Shown here in pieces: positions 7,479 through 16,624 of a stretch of DNA of 35,585 nt. Origin of the DNA: Actinomycetota bacterium (GTDB lineage Bacteria > Actinomycetota > Actinomycetes > Nanopelagicales > Nanopelagicaceae). The translations under genes and the position numbers were made by a program. The notes beneath the pieces are model-generated. The model was not told the origin of the DNA, did no database searches, and saw only the letters and a list, made by a program, of their open reading frames with translations. The stretch is taken from NCBI GenBank assembly GCA_026392825.1, contig JAPLBF010000019.1, positions 1-35,585 of the forward strand. The letters run 5' to 3'. The stretch's first letter is position 1. Each line of letters opens with the position of its first letter.

Positions 7479-7498
7479 AAAAATTAGGAGTTAAGTAA

Positions 7499-9226
<1,728 letters not shown>

Positions 9227-9240
9227 CTACCTTTACCTTC

Positions 9241-9972
9241 GTGAGCCTTTATCGTGACGAAGCAATTATTTTGCGCACCCAGAAGTTGGGTGAAGCAGAT
9301 CGCATCATCACGCTCTTAACGCGCGAACACGGTCGAGTTCGTGGAGTAGCTAAAGGTGTCCGTCGCACAATGTCTAAATTCGGTGCGCGCCTGGAACCTG
9401 GAAGCCACGTAGATATTCAGCTTCACAAAGGGCGCACCTTTGACACGATTACCCAAGTTGAAGCGATCAATAATTACGGTGAAGAGCTAACTGAGGATTA
9501 CCAGCGTTGGACCATCGCATCCGCCATTTTGGAGACCGCCGAAAGATTTACTTCGCAAGAGTACGAACCAGCTCTGCAAGAGTTTCAATTAGTCGTTGGC
9601 GGAATGAAGGCACTGGCGGAAAGCCGATACGACGCCTCATTAATTCTCGATGCATTTCTACTTCGCTCACTTGCGATCGGTGGTTATGCACCATCAACTT
9701 CAAATTGTTCGCGCTGTGAAAAACCAGGGCCACATCGTTACTTTTCTTTAGTTGGCGGTGGATCGGTATGTGCTGAATGTCGCCCATCAGCATGCGCGAC
9801 ACCTGCCCCTGAAACACTCGAACTATTAGGTGCGTTGTTGAGCGGTGATTGGGAAGTTGCCCAGGCAAGTGAAGCCCGCAATCGCCGCGAGGCTAGTGGA
9901 TTGGTAGTCGCTTACTTACAATGGCACCTAGAACGCGGGCTGCGCAGCCTGCCGATCGTGGAGAGAGTTTAA
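9241..9972 (+). CDS. recO: DNA repair protein RecO
   Basis: RecO (243 aa) helps RecR load RecA onto SSB-coated single-stranded DNA during gap repair. The N-terminal OB fold shows the typical opening YRDEAIILRTQKLGEADRI and the GRVRGVAKGVRR segment (residues 31-42). The C-terminal part has a four-cysteine zinc site, C156-x2-C159 and C177-x2-C180 (CSRCEKPG and CAECR). The GTG start is seven bases after a TACCTT hexamer and lies 14 bases after leuA, so it may have its own leaderless promoter. RecO next to uppS is a common actinobacterial arrangement. Confidence 0.93.
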   Translation: MSLYRDEAIILRTQKLGEADRIITLLTREHGRVRGVAKGVRRTMSKFGARLEPGSHVDIQLHKGRTFDTITQVEAINNYGEELTEDYQRWTIASAILETAERFTSQEYEPALQEFQLVVGGMKALAESRYDASLILDAFLLRSLAIGGYAPSTSNCSRCEKPGPHRYFSLVGGGSVCAECRPSACATPAPETLELLGALLSGDWEVAQASEARNRREASGLVVAYLQWHLERGLRSLPIVERV

Positions 9973-9975
9973 AAG

Positions 9976-10686
9976 TTGAGCAAAAAGATTGAAGTTCCAG
10001 AACACATTGCAATCGTGATGGATGGAAATGGACGCTGGGCGAAAGATCGCGGGTTAGCGCGAACTGCCGGACATGAGGCAGGCGAGAAAGTTCTCTTTGA
10101 TTTAGTAGAAGCGGCGATCGGTTTTGGCGTTAAAGAGTTAAGTGCCTATGCATTTTCTACAGAAAACTGGAAGCGAACCCCAGAAGAAGTTAAATTCCTG
10201 ATGGGTTATAGCCGCGATGTATTACGCCGCCGCCGCGATCGCTTAAACGAAATGGGCGTAAAGATTCAGTGGATTGGCCGTCCTCAAAGGCTATGGAAAT
10301 CTGTAATTAATGAGCTTGAAGAAGCCGAAGCTTTAACCAAGAAGAACAAGACCTTAACTTTAAATATGTGCGTTAACTACGGCGGTCGTGCCGAGATTGT
10401 TGATGCCACAGCCGCACTGGCGCGAGATGTGAAACGCGGCAAGTTAAAGCCCGATGCGATTACTGAAAAGACTATTGAGAAGTATCTTTACTCACCGAAG
10501 ATGCGCGATGTTGATTTGTTCTTGCGCTCATCAGGGGAGCAGCGCACCAGTAACTTTTTGCCTTGGCAATCGGTCTATGCCGAATTTGTGTTTATGGATG
10601 TGCTTTGGCCAGATATGACGCCAAAACAATTGTGGAAAGCGATTGAAATTTACTCGGAGAGAGATAGGCGGTTTGGAAAGGCTTAA
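9976..10686 (+). CDS. uppS: Isoprenyl transferase (cis-prenyl diphosphate synthase)
   Basis: A 236-residue cis-prenyltransferase that extends an allylic diphosphate with isopentenyl diphosphate to make the C50/C55 polyprenyl carrier for peptidoglycan and wall polymers. The family signatures are clear: [13 protein letters not shown] with the catalytic aspartate D16, [10 protein letters not shown] near residue 59, and [17 protein letters not shown] near the C-terminus. The start is TTG (9976), three bases after the recO stop, with GGAGAG ten bases upstream inside recO, so the two genes are translationally linked. Whether the product is decaprenyl or undecaprenyl length cannot be read from sequence. 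It converges on zur with only three bases between the stop codons. Confidence 0.94.
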   Translation: MSKKIEVPEHIAIVMDGNGRWAKDRGLARTAGHEAGEKVLFDLVEAAIGFGVKELSAYAFSTENWKRTPEEVKFLMGYSRDVLRRRRDRLNEMGVKIQWIGRPQRLWKSVINELEEAEALTKKNKTLTLNMCVNYGGRAEIVDATAALARDVKRGKLKPDAITEKTIEKYLYSPKMRDVDLFLRSSGEQRTSNFLPWQSVYAEFVFMDVLWPDMTPKQLWKAIEIYSERDRRFGKA

Positions 10687-10689
10687 GGT

Positions 10690-11055
10690 TTAACACTTAG
10701 CGCAGAGACCAAAGATCTCTGCAGTGTGTCCGACATCGCGAAATCCGTGTTCTTCAGCCATCATCTTCGCCCATTTTTCAATTGCGCCACCTTCAATTTC
10801 AACAGTATCACCACAGCCCTTGCAGACTAAGTGATGATGGTGGGCTTCTCCGCATAAACGGTAAATAGCTTCACCATCATCGCGGCGCAGAACATCAACG
10901 ATCTTGTCGTTAACCAAACTCTGCAGCGCGCGATAAACGGTGGTTAAACCGATGCTTTCGCCTTCACGTTGCATCAGTCTGTAAATTTCCTGCGCGCTGG
11001 CAAATCCGCCAGCGCGCTCAAGGGTGCTCAGAACCCTTGGATTAGATCTAGACAT
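10690..11055 (-). CDS. zur: Zinc uptake regulator Zur (Fur family)
   Basis: A 121-residue Fur-family repressor closest to mycobacterial FurB/Zur. The winged helix contains GESIGLTTVYRALQSL (residues 32-47). The metal sites match Zur rather than Fur: D59/D60, C68 in YRLCGE, the HHHH run 72-75, and the structural zinc cysteines C78-x2-C81 and C118-x2-C121. With zinc bound it would repress zinc-import genes. It starts three bases after the ZIP transporter stop codon, so they form an operon, and a perfect Zur-box palindrome lies upstream of that operon, implying autoregulation. Confidence 0.9.
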   Translation of the reverse strand: MSRSNPRVLSTLERAGGFASAQEIYRLMQREGESIGLTTVYRALQSLVNDKIVDVLRRDDGEAIYRLCGEAHHHHLVCKGCGDTVEIEGGAIEKWAKMMAEEHGFRDVGHTAEIFGLCAKC

Positions 11056-11058
11056 TAT

Positions 11059-11808
11059 TTATTCCATGCCGTGAAGGATTCCGACAAGTGCCCACATCAC
11101 AAGCACACCAATTATCGTCGCCATTATTGTGTAGCGAGATTTATGTCGTGAATGTGCTTCCGGTAAAATATGAGCCGTTGCTAGGTAGATTACAATTCCA
11201 GCAAAGAATGCAAGATAAAGTCCAACAAAGTTATCGTTGACTGCAAAAGTAGTACCGAGTGCTGCGCCGCTGATTCGAGCAATTGCATCTACGCCAAGGA
11301 GCCAGACGCCCTTCTTACTCCAAGATCCGCTCTTAATGAGGAATGAAACAGTGTTTAGTCCATCTGAAAATGCGTGGACAAGTAAAGCGATGAAAACGGC
11401 AAAGCCGAGGTTATTACTTACTGAAAATGCAACACCGAGAGCTACTCCATCAAGAAATACATGGCCGCCCATAGCAAGGGCACCGAAAGCTCCAGAGATA
11501 TTGGATGAGTGTTCGTGCTCGTGACCGTAATCTGATTCTGCTGGTTCGTGCGAACCAAAGATTTGTTCATAGAAATGAAGAAGTAAGAAACCTGCAATTA
11601 GGGCTATGGATGCAGCGGGTGCGTGCAGAAATTCTTGAGTATTGAGTTCAAAGATTTCAGGAAGTAGGTCGAAGGCGACTAAGCCGAGTAATAGACCTGC
11701 GGATAATCCGAGGACGAGATGGAGGCGATCCTTGGATTTAATGGCCAAGTACCCGCCGGTGGTTGTGGCGATCGCGGTCGATGCTGCCAAGATGATTGCT
11801 GTGTTCAT
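11059..11808 (-). CDS. ZIP family zinc transporter
   Basis: A 249-residue ZIP permease with about eight membrane helices, expected to import Zn2+ across the cytoplasmic membrane. The variable loop between TM3 and TM4 is histidine-rich (SHEPAESDYGHEHEH, residues 86-100). TM4 carries HVFLDGVALG (H116, D120) and TM5 carries HAFSDG (H145, D149), the usual metal path. The frame is open 16 codons further upstream, but those codons read across the Zur box; the ATG at 11808 is preceded by TATCTT exactly 6 nt away and gives a normal N-terminal helix. It lies upstream of zur in the same operon and behind the Zur palindrome. Confidence 0.9.
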   Translation of the reverse strand: MNTAIILAASTAIATTTGGYLAIKSKDRLHLVLGLSAGLLLGLVAFDLLPEIFELNTQEFLHAPAASIALIAGFLLLHFYEQIFGSHEPAESDYGHEHEHSSNISGAFGALAMGGHVFLDGVALGVAFSVSNNLGFAVFIALLVHAFSDGLNTVSFLIKSGSWSKKGVWLLGVDAIARISGAALGTTFAVNDNFVGLYLAFFAGIVIYLATAHILPEAHSRHKSRYTIMATIIGVLVMWALVGILHGME

Positions 11809-11814
11809 ATCGAA

Positions 11815-11820
11815 AAGATA
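11815..11820 (-). promoter_or_regulatory. -10 box of ZIP-zur operon
   Basis: On the minus strand TATCTT lies 6 nt before the ATG at 11808. The Zur box at 11825-11845 covers the spacer and the expected -35 position, so bound Zur would exclude RNA polymerase. Confidence 0.55.
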
Positions 11821-11824
11821 GCAC

Positions 11825-11845
11825 AAATGAAAATGATTTTCATTT
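11825..11845. promoter_or_regulatory. Zur box
   Basis: A perfect 10-1-10 inverted repeat, with arms AAATGAAAAT and ATTTTCATTT around a central G. The core TGAAAATGATTTTCA matches the actinobacterial Zur operator as I know it from mycobacteria. It sits just upstream of the -10 box of the ZIP-zur operon and 25 bases upstream of the TAGGCT -10 candidate of the divergent ABM-domain gene, so it could affect both directions. Confidence 0.85.
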
Positions 11846-11870
11846 CCGTATCCCATCCAAAGCGCGGCGC

Positions 11871-11876
11871 TAGGCT
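11871..11876 (+). promoter_or_regulatory. -10 box of ABM-domain gene (leaderless)
   Basis: TAGGCT is exactly 6 nt before the ATG at 11883. There is no Shine-Dalgarno sequence in between. Confidence 0.45.
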
Positions 11877-11882
11877 AAAGCC

Positions 11883-12152
11883 ATGATCGCAATCGCCCGA
11901 TTTGAGCAGGCTTTAAGCCAAGCCGTTGAATTTCGCGCTGAGCTCGAGTCGGTCAAGGCGGTTTTAGCCGAGGCTGCTGGATTTATCTCAGCCACGATCG
12001 GACAAAATCTTGATCAGCCTACGCTCTGGGTTTTAACCACCGAATGGGAGAACGTTGGCTCTTATCGCAGGGCGCTGAGTTCAACTCGCGCAAAGTTAGA
12101 GGCGATTCCAGTTCTCGCTCGCGCAATCGATGAGCCCGGAGCGTACGAGTAA
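11883..12152 (+). CDS. Antibiotic biosynthesis monooxygenase (ABM)-domain protein
   Basis: A small 89-residue protein with the dimeric alpha-beta barrel layout of the ABM/DUF family: an N-terminal strand (MIAIARFE), a helix (FRAELESVKAVLAEAAG), a strand-rich middle (PTLWVLTTEWENVGSYRRAL) and a C-terminal helix. Similar proteins of unknown role are common next to housekeeping genes in actinobacteria. The WENVGSYRRAL segment is the usual ABM signature. No substrate can be assigned. It is divergent from the zinc operon, and the Zur box lies in the shared upstream region, though its position suits the ZIP promoter better. Confidence 0.7.
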   Translation: MIAIARFEQALSQAVEFRAELESVKAVLAEAAGFISATIGQNLDQPTLWVLTTEWENVGSYRRALSSTRAKLEAIPVLARAIDEPGAYE

Positions 12153-12167
12153 ACTAAGCACACGATT

Positions 12168-12181
12168 GCAACGCCCGTTGC
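12168..12181 (+). terminator. Possible weak terminator
   Basis: GCAACG-CC-CGTTGC is a perfect 6-2-6 inverted repeat (effectively a 5-bp stem with a 4-nt loop) followed by TTTTC, located between the ABM gene and glyS. The U-run is short, so termination would be inefficient. Confidence 0.35.
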
Positions 12182-12220
12182 TTTTCGCCGACAGCCAGCC
12201 GGACGGATGGGAATCTTGAA

Positions 12221-13600
12221 ATGGCCGTAGATCGTTTAGAAAATATTGTTTCACTTGCAAAGCGACGTGGATTTGTTTATCCCTCATCAGAAATTTATGG
12301 CGGACTTCGCGCCTCTTGGGATTACGGCCCGCTTGGAGTTGAACTTAAGAACAATGTAAAGCGCCAATGGTGGAAATCCATGGTGATGGGTCGCGAAGAT
12401 GTTGTCGGTCTCGACTCTTGTGTGATCTTGGCACGTGAAGTTTGGGAAGCATCCGGACACGTTGCAACTTTTAGCGATCCGCTAACTGAATGTACTGCTT
12501 GCAATAAGCGTTATCGCGCAGATCATTTGGAAGAAGCGTACGAAGCAAAACATAAGAAGAAGCTTGAATCACTTGCCGATATGAATTGTCCGGCGTGTGG
12601 AAATAAAGGCCAGTTCACAACGCCAAAACAATTTTCAGGGCTGCTGAAAACTTTCCTCGGACCAGTAGAAGATGAATCTGGGCTTGCTTATCTTCGCCCG
12701 GAAACTGCGCAAGGAATCTTTATCAACTTTGATCAAGTAATGACGACATCACGTCGCAAGCCACCATTTGGTATCGGCCAGATCGGAAAGTCATTCCGTA
12801 ACGAAATTACGCCTGGAAACTTCATTTTCCGCACTCGTGAATTTGAGCAGATGGAAATGGAATTCTTCGTAGTACCTGGAACCGATGAAGATTGGCACCA
12901 ATATTGGATTGATACGCGTCTTGCTTGGTATAAAGATTTGGGAATCAACCCAGACCGCTTGCGTGTCTACGATCATCCAAAAGAGAAGTTGTCACATTAT
13001 TCAAAGCGCACTGCAGATATCGAGTATAAATTTGAATTCGCGGGCACTGAATGGGGCGAGCTCGAAGGTATTGCTAACCGAACCGATTTCGATCTAAAAG
13101 CCCACTCTGCGGCATCAGGAAAAGACCTTTCTTACTTTGATCAAGAGAAGAACGAACGCTGGACTCCATTTGTAATTGAGCCTGCGGCTGGCGTAGATCG
13201 TTGCGCACTAACTTTCTTAATGGATGCATTCACGGAAGATGAAGCGCCAAATGCGAAAGGCGAGATGGAAAAGCGCGCAGTACTTAAACTTGATCATCGC
13301 TTGGCTCCTGTAAAGGTTGCTGTTTTGCCGCTATCTCGAAACGCCGATCTTTCGCCAAAAGCTCGCGATCTCGCTGCACAATTACGCAAGAACTGGAATA
13401 TTGATTTTGATGATGCCGGTGCGATTGGTCGTCGCTACCGTCGCCAAGATGAAATCGGAACTCCATATTGCATCACCATTGACTTTGAAACTTTGGATGA
13501 TCAAGCGGTAACAATTCGCGATCGCGACACTATGGCGCAAGAGCGTATTGCACTCGATCAAGTAGAAGCCTGGCTTGCTCCCAAACTGCTTGGTTGCTAA
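12221..13600 (+). CDS. glyS: Glycine-tRNA ligase (alpha2 type)
   Basis: A single-chain class II glycyl-tRNA synthetase, 459 residues, the form used by actinobacteria. It begins with the conserved [15 protein letters not shown] and [16 protein letters not shown] blocks. A zinc-knuckle insertion has C91-x2-C94 and C123-x2-C126 (CTACNKRY and CPACGNK). Motif 2 includes [12 protein letters not shown] (159-170), and the C-terminal anticodon-binding domain starts around residue 360 ([12 protein letters not shown]). The ATG is ten bases after a GGATGG element, a mediocre ribosome site. A zinc-using enzyme beside a zinc regulon is probably coincidence. Confidence 0.96.
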   Translation: MAVDRLENIVSLAKRRGFVYPSSEIYGGLRASWDYGPLGVELKNNVKRQWWKSMVMGREDVVGLDSCVILAREVWEASGHVATFSDPLTECTACNKRYRADHLEEAYEAKHKKKLESLADMNCPACGNKGQFTTPKQFSGLLKTFLGPVEDESGLAYLRPETAQGIFINFDQVMTTSRRKPPFGIGQIGKSFRNEITPGNFIFRTREFEQMEMEFFVVPGTDEDWHQYWIDTRLAWYKDLGINPDRLRVYDHPKEKLSHYSKRTADIEYKFEFAGTEWGELEGIANRTDFDLKAHSAASGKDLSYFDQEKNERWTPFVIEPAAGVDRCALTFLMDAFTEDEAPNAKGEMEKRAVLKLDHRLAPVKVAVLPLSRNADLSPKARDLAAQLRKNWNIDFDDAGAIGRRYRRQDEIGTPYCITIDFETLDDQAVTIRDRDTMAQERIALDQVEAWLAPKLLGC

Positions 13601-13604
13601 TTAA

Positions 13605-14741
13605 GTGGCTTTAACTCTGCCACTTGCAAGTGGTGACCATGTAATCGATCCACCGGTAGTGCTTGCGCCGATGGCGGGAATTACCAACTCGGCTTTTCGC
13701 GCTCTTTGTCGTGAACAAGGCGCTGGTTTATTTGTCTCTGAAATGGTTACTGCGCGCGCTTTAATTGAAAGACGACCAGATACGTTGCGCATGATTGCTC
13801 CTGGCGCAGGCGAGTGGCCACGTTCAGTGCAGTTATATAGCGTTGATCCACACACAATGCGCGCCGCTGTGACAATGATTGGTAAAGAGAATTTAGCCGA
13901 TCACATCGATATGAACTTTGGTTGCCCAGTTCCGAAGGTAACGCGCAAAGGCGGGGGAGCAGCGCTTCCGTACAAACGAAAACTCTTTGCGGCGATCGTT
14001 GATGCAGCTGTGCAAGCCGCGAAACCATTTGGAATTCCCGTAACAGTAAAGATGCGTATTGGTATCGATACCGATCACCACACTTATTTAGAAGCAGCCA
14101 AGTCAGCATCTCACAGCGGCGTTGCTTGGGTTGCACTGCACGCGCGCACCGCAGAACAAATGTATGAAGGAAAAGCAGATTGGTCAGCGATAGCGCGCTT
14201 AGTCGAACATTTAAAGCCAACCGGAACGCCAGTGCTAGGCAATGGCGATATCTGGTCTGGTGGCGATGGTTTGGCGATGATGAAAGAGACGGGTTGTGCT
14301 GGCGTTGTGGTTGGTCGCGGATGTTTAGGGCGTCCGTGGTTATTTGCTGATTTGGTAGAAGCTTTTAATGGCGGTGATAAGAAAGTACTGCCGAGCCTGC
14401 ATGAAGTCCGAGAAGTTATGTATCGTCACGGTGAATTAATCGTTGATTACTTTGAATCAGAAGATCGCGGTTGTCGCGATCTGCGCAAACATATGGCGTG
14501 GTATTTAAAGGGTTTTAGAGTGCCAAGTGAGTTGCGCCGCCAATTCGGAATGCATTCATCACTAGCCGAACTTCGCACGCTCCTAGATCAGTTAACCGAT
14601 CAACCGTACCCAGTGGAAGTTGCTGAAAAGCCACGCGGACGCGTAAGTCACGGACGTCCTCCAACCTTGCCAGATGGTTGGCTTAACGATCCTGATGAGG
14701 ATGTTGCAATTGAGTTAGAAGATGCGATCTCAGGAGGATGA
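13605..14741 (+). CDS. dusB: tRNA-dihydrouridine synthase
   Basis: A flavin-dependent Dus enzyme (378 aa) reducing uridines in the tRNA D-loop. Signatures in order: LAPMAGITNSAFR (FMN site, residues 20-32), DMNFGCPVPKVTRKGGG with the catalytic cysteine C107, VKMRIG, HARTAEQMYEGKADW, GNGDIW and VVGRGCLGRPWLF. The protein is longer than E. coli DusB because of a C-terminal extension ending in an acidic tail (DPDEDVAIELEDA). The GTG start is four bases after glyS, and its stop overlaps the next gene (ATGA). The B subfamily is the usual assignment for the single actinobacterial enzyme; the exact uridine position is not determined by sequence alone. Confidence 0.92.
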   Translation: MALTLPLASGDHVIDPPVVLAPMAGITNSAFRALCREQGAGLFVSEMVTARALIERRPDTLRMIAPGAGEWPRSVQLYSVDPHTMRAAVTMIGKENLADHIDMNFGCPVPKVTRKGGGAALPYKRKLFAAIVDAAVQAAKPFGIPVTVKMRIGIDTDHHTYLEAAKSASHSGVAWVALHARTAEQMYEGKADWSAIARLVEHLKPTGTPVLGNGDIWSGGDGLAMMKETGCAGVVVGRGCLGRPWLFADLVEAFNGGDKKVLPSLHEVREVMYRHGELIVDYFESEDRGCRDLRKHMAWYLKGFRVPSELRRQFGMHSSLAELRTLLDQLTDQPYPVEVAEKPRGRVSHGRPPTLPDGWLNDPDEDVAIELEDAISGG

Positions 14742-15361
14742 TTTTCTTTAAGATTATGCGTCGAGTTATCGCGGCAATTTTGCTGGTGATAATTTCCGTG
14801 CCACTTTATGCATTTGCAGTCACTTGGCATGCAGCCAATAATCCATTGATTCGAAATGGTGATGTGATTGTTGTGTTGGGCGCTGCGCAACTAGATGGTC
14901 GACCAGGCGAAGTTTTGCAAGCGCGTCTTGATGAAGCAAAACGCATTTACGATTTAGGTTTAGCGCCTCGCATCATCACAGTTGGAGCAGGTGCTCCTGG
15001 TGATCGCACGACAGAGGCGGCGTCTGGAAAATACTGGTTAACAACCAACGGCATCAAGTCTAAAAACGTTACCGCACTTGAAGTAGGACGCGATACCTGG
15101 GTATCGACAGAAAATTATGTAAAGTTTATGAAGTTAAAGAAAATGAAAGATGTAATTATTGTTACCGACCCATTTCACTGTCGTCGCGCAATGACAATGG
15201 CCAATGATTTAGGTGTGACTGCTACTTGTTCGCCAGTCCAAACTGGGCCAAATTCACTGGAAAATTCTGGAAAGCGCTATTTAATACGTGAAGCCGGCGC
15301 TTATCTGTCTTATGTGAGCCTAGGCCGCCACGGCATTCATATCAGCGATCATTTAGGGTAG
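14738..15361 (+). CDS. DUF218 / YdcF-SanA family membrane protein
   Basis: A 207-residue protein with an N-terminal membrane anchor (about residues 8-27, VIAAILLVIISVPLYAF) and an extracytoplasmic DUF218 domain: GDVIVVLGAAQLDGRPGEVL, RIITVGAGAPGDRTTEA, VTALEVGRDTWVSTENYV, VTDPFHCRRA. SanA/YdcF relatives affect envelope barrier function, but no enzyme activity is certain. The ATG at 14738 overlaps the dus stop codon (ATGA). The Shine-Dalgarno sequence AGGAGG directly abuts this ATG (zero spacing) and is 18 bases from the next in-frame ATG at 14756, so the true start is uncertain; the 14756 start would still keep the anchor. Confidence 0.85.
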   Translation: MIFFKIMRRVIAAILLVIISVPLYAFAVTWHAANNPLIRNGDVIVVLGAAQLDGRPGEVLQARLDEAKRIYDLGLAPRIITVGAGAPGDRTTEAASGKYWLTTNGIKSKNVTALEVGRDTWVSTENYVKFMKLKKMKDVIIVTDPFHCRRAMTMANDLGVTATCSPVQTGPNSLENSGKRYLIREAGAYLSYVSLGRHGIHISDHLG

Positions 15362-15365
15362 GGCT

Positions 15366-16595
15366 ATGAGCGGGGCGAAGAATTACAGCGAAGCGGATCA
15401 AGAGCGCTTCCTATTCGAACCTGCCAAACGTGCAGGACGTACTGAATTTATGCGCGATCGTGCGCGCGTTATTCATTCAGCGGCGCTTCGTCGCTTAGCT
15501 GCAAAAACTCAAGTAGCAGTTCCTTGGGAGAATGACTTTCAACGCACACGTCTTTCACATTCACTGGAATGTGCCCAAATTGGTCGCGAACTTGGTGAAT
15601 CACTTGGCGCAGATCCCGATCTGCTTGAAACTGCCTGTCTTTCGCACGATTTAGGCCATCCACCTTTTGGACACAATGGTGAAGAAGCGTTGGCTGAAGT
15701 TGCTAAAGACTTTGGTGGCTTTGAAGGAAATGCGCAGAGCTTTCGTTTATTAACCAGAATCGAAGCAAAGACGGTAGATAAAGATGGCAAGAGCGTAGGC
15801 TTAAATCTAACTCGCGCATCTCTTGATGCAGCAACCAAATATCCATGGCCGCGCGCAATAAATCCAAGAAAATTCGGCGTCTATGACGATGATGTTGAAA
15901 TCTTTAATTGGGTGCGCGAAGGCGCTCCAGTTGATCGCAAATGCATCGAAGCGCAAATTATGGATTGGTCAGATGACTGCGCATACTCGGTTCACGATTT
16001 AGAAGATGCCATCTTCGTCGGACAAGTTAAAGTTGCAAATTTAGAGCACGACTTCGACATACTTCACAGTGAAATGCAATCCGGATATGGCTCAACTGCA
16101 ACAAAAGAAGAGGCAGCCGGTGCGCTCGAGCGATTGAAAACTCTTTCGTGCTGGCCACGTTATTACGATGGAACACACCGCTCATTAGCCAGACTTAAAG
16201 ATTCCACCTCTCAGTTAATCGGACGCTTTGTGTTAGCGGCAGAGTTAGAAACGCGTAAAGTTCATGGCGATGGGCCACTAATGCGGTATTCCGCTGATCT
16301 AGTTATTCCGCGCGAACAGCAGGTAGAAGTGGATTTCCTGAAAGCAATTGCGGGCCATTACTTAATTAACGCTGCGGCATCACAAGAGCGATATGCCAAA
16401 CAGCAGGTTTTAATTAAAGAGTTAGTTGAGATGCTCCACAAACATGCCGACACAAATTTGGATTCAATCTTCGCTAAAGATTGGGCGGTTGCCACAAACG
16501 ATACCGAGCGGATGCGTATCGTTATTGATCAGATCGCTAGCCTGACTGACCCCGGCGCATATGCCTTACATGCTCGCCTTAGCGCACTCAGATAG
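15366..16595 (+). CDS. dgt: Deoxyguanosinetriphosphate triphosphohydrolase-like protein
   Basis: An HD-domain dNTP triphosphohydrolase of 409 residues that would hydrolyse dNTPs to nucleosides and triphosphate, shaping precursor pools. The HD metal site is intact: RTRLSHSLECAQIGR with H65, then CLSHDLGHPPFGHNGE with H94-D95 and H103, and DWSDDCAYSVHDLEDA further on with the last metal-binding aspartate. The start ATG is four bases after the DUF218 stop; TAGGGT lies exactly 6 nt upstream, and AGGG can also serve as a ribosome site. dgt directly upstream of dnaG is a conserved actinobacterial order. Confidence 0.93.
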   Translation: MSGAKNYSEADQERFLFEPAKRAGRTEFMRDRARVIHSAALRRLAAKTQVAVPWENDFQRTRLSHSLECAQIGRELGESLGADPDLLETACLSHDLGHPPFGHNGEEALAEVAKDFGGFEGNAQSFRLLTRIEAKTVDKDGKSVGLNLTRASLDAATKYPWPRAINPRKFGVYDDDVEIFNWVREGAPVDRKCIEAQIMDWSDDCAYSVHDLEDAIFVGQVKVANLEHDFDILHSEMQSGYGSTATKEEAAGALERLKTLSCWPRYYDGTHRSLARLKDSTSQLIGRFVLAAELETRKVHGDGPLMRYSADLVIPREQQVEVDFLKAIAGHYLINAAASQERYAKQQVLIKELVEMLHKHADTNLDSIFAKDWAVATNDTERMRIVIDQIASLTDPGAYALHARLSALR

Positions 16596-16620
16596 CCTGA
16601 GATAGTCTGATATAGCATGT
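16591..16620 (+). repeat. Three imperfect 10-bp tandem repeats at the dnaG promoter
   Basis: GATAGCCTGA, GATAGTCTGA and TATAGCATGT follow each other without gaps. The first contains the dgt stop codon and the third contains the dnaG -10 candidate TAGCAT (16613-16618). A 10-base period puts the same face of each unit on one side of the helix. Confidence 0.55.
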
Positions 16621-16624
16621 GCTT

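Noticed and set aside
11809-11856. 16-codon N-terminal extension of the ZIP transporter
   Set aside because: These codons read through the -10 box and the Zur palindrome, so the bases are regulatory.
12153-12220. T-box or glycine riboswitch upstream of glyS
   Set aside because: The gap is only 68 bases and shows neither a T-box bulge nor glycine aptamer motifs; only a small inverted repeat is present.
13747-14220. A 157-codon minus-strand open frame
   Set aside because: It is antisense to the well-supported dus gene, has no family resemblance and no ribosome site; dus motifs occupy the same bases.
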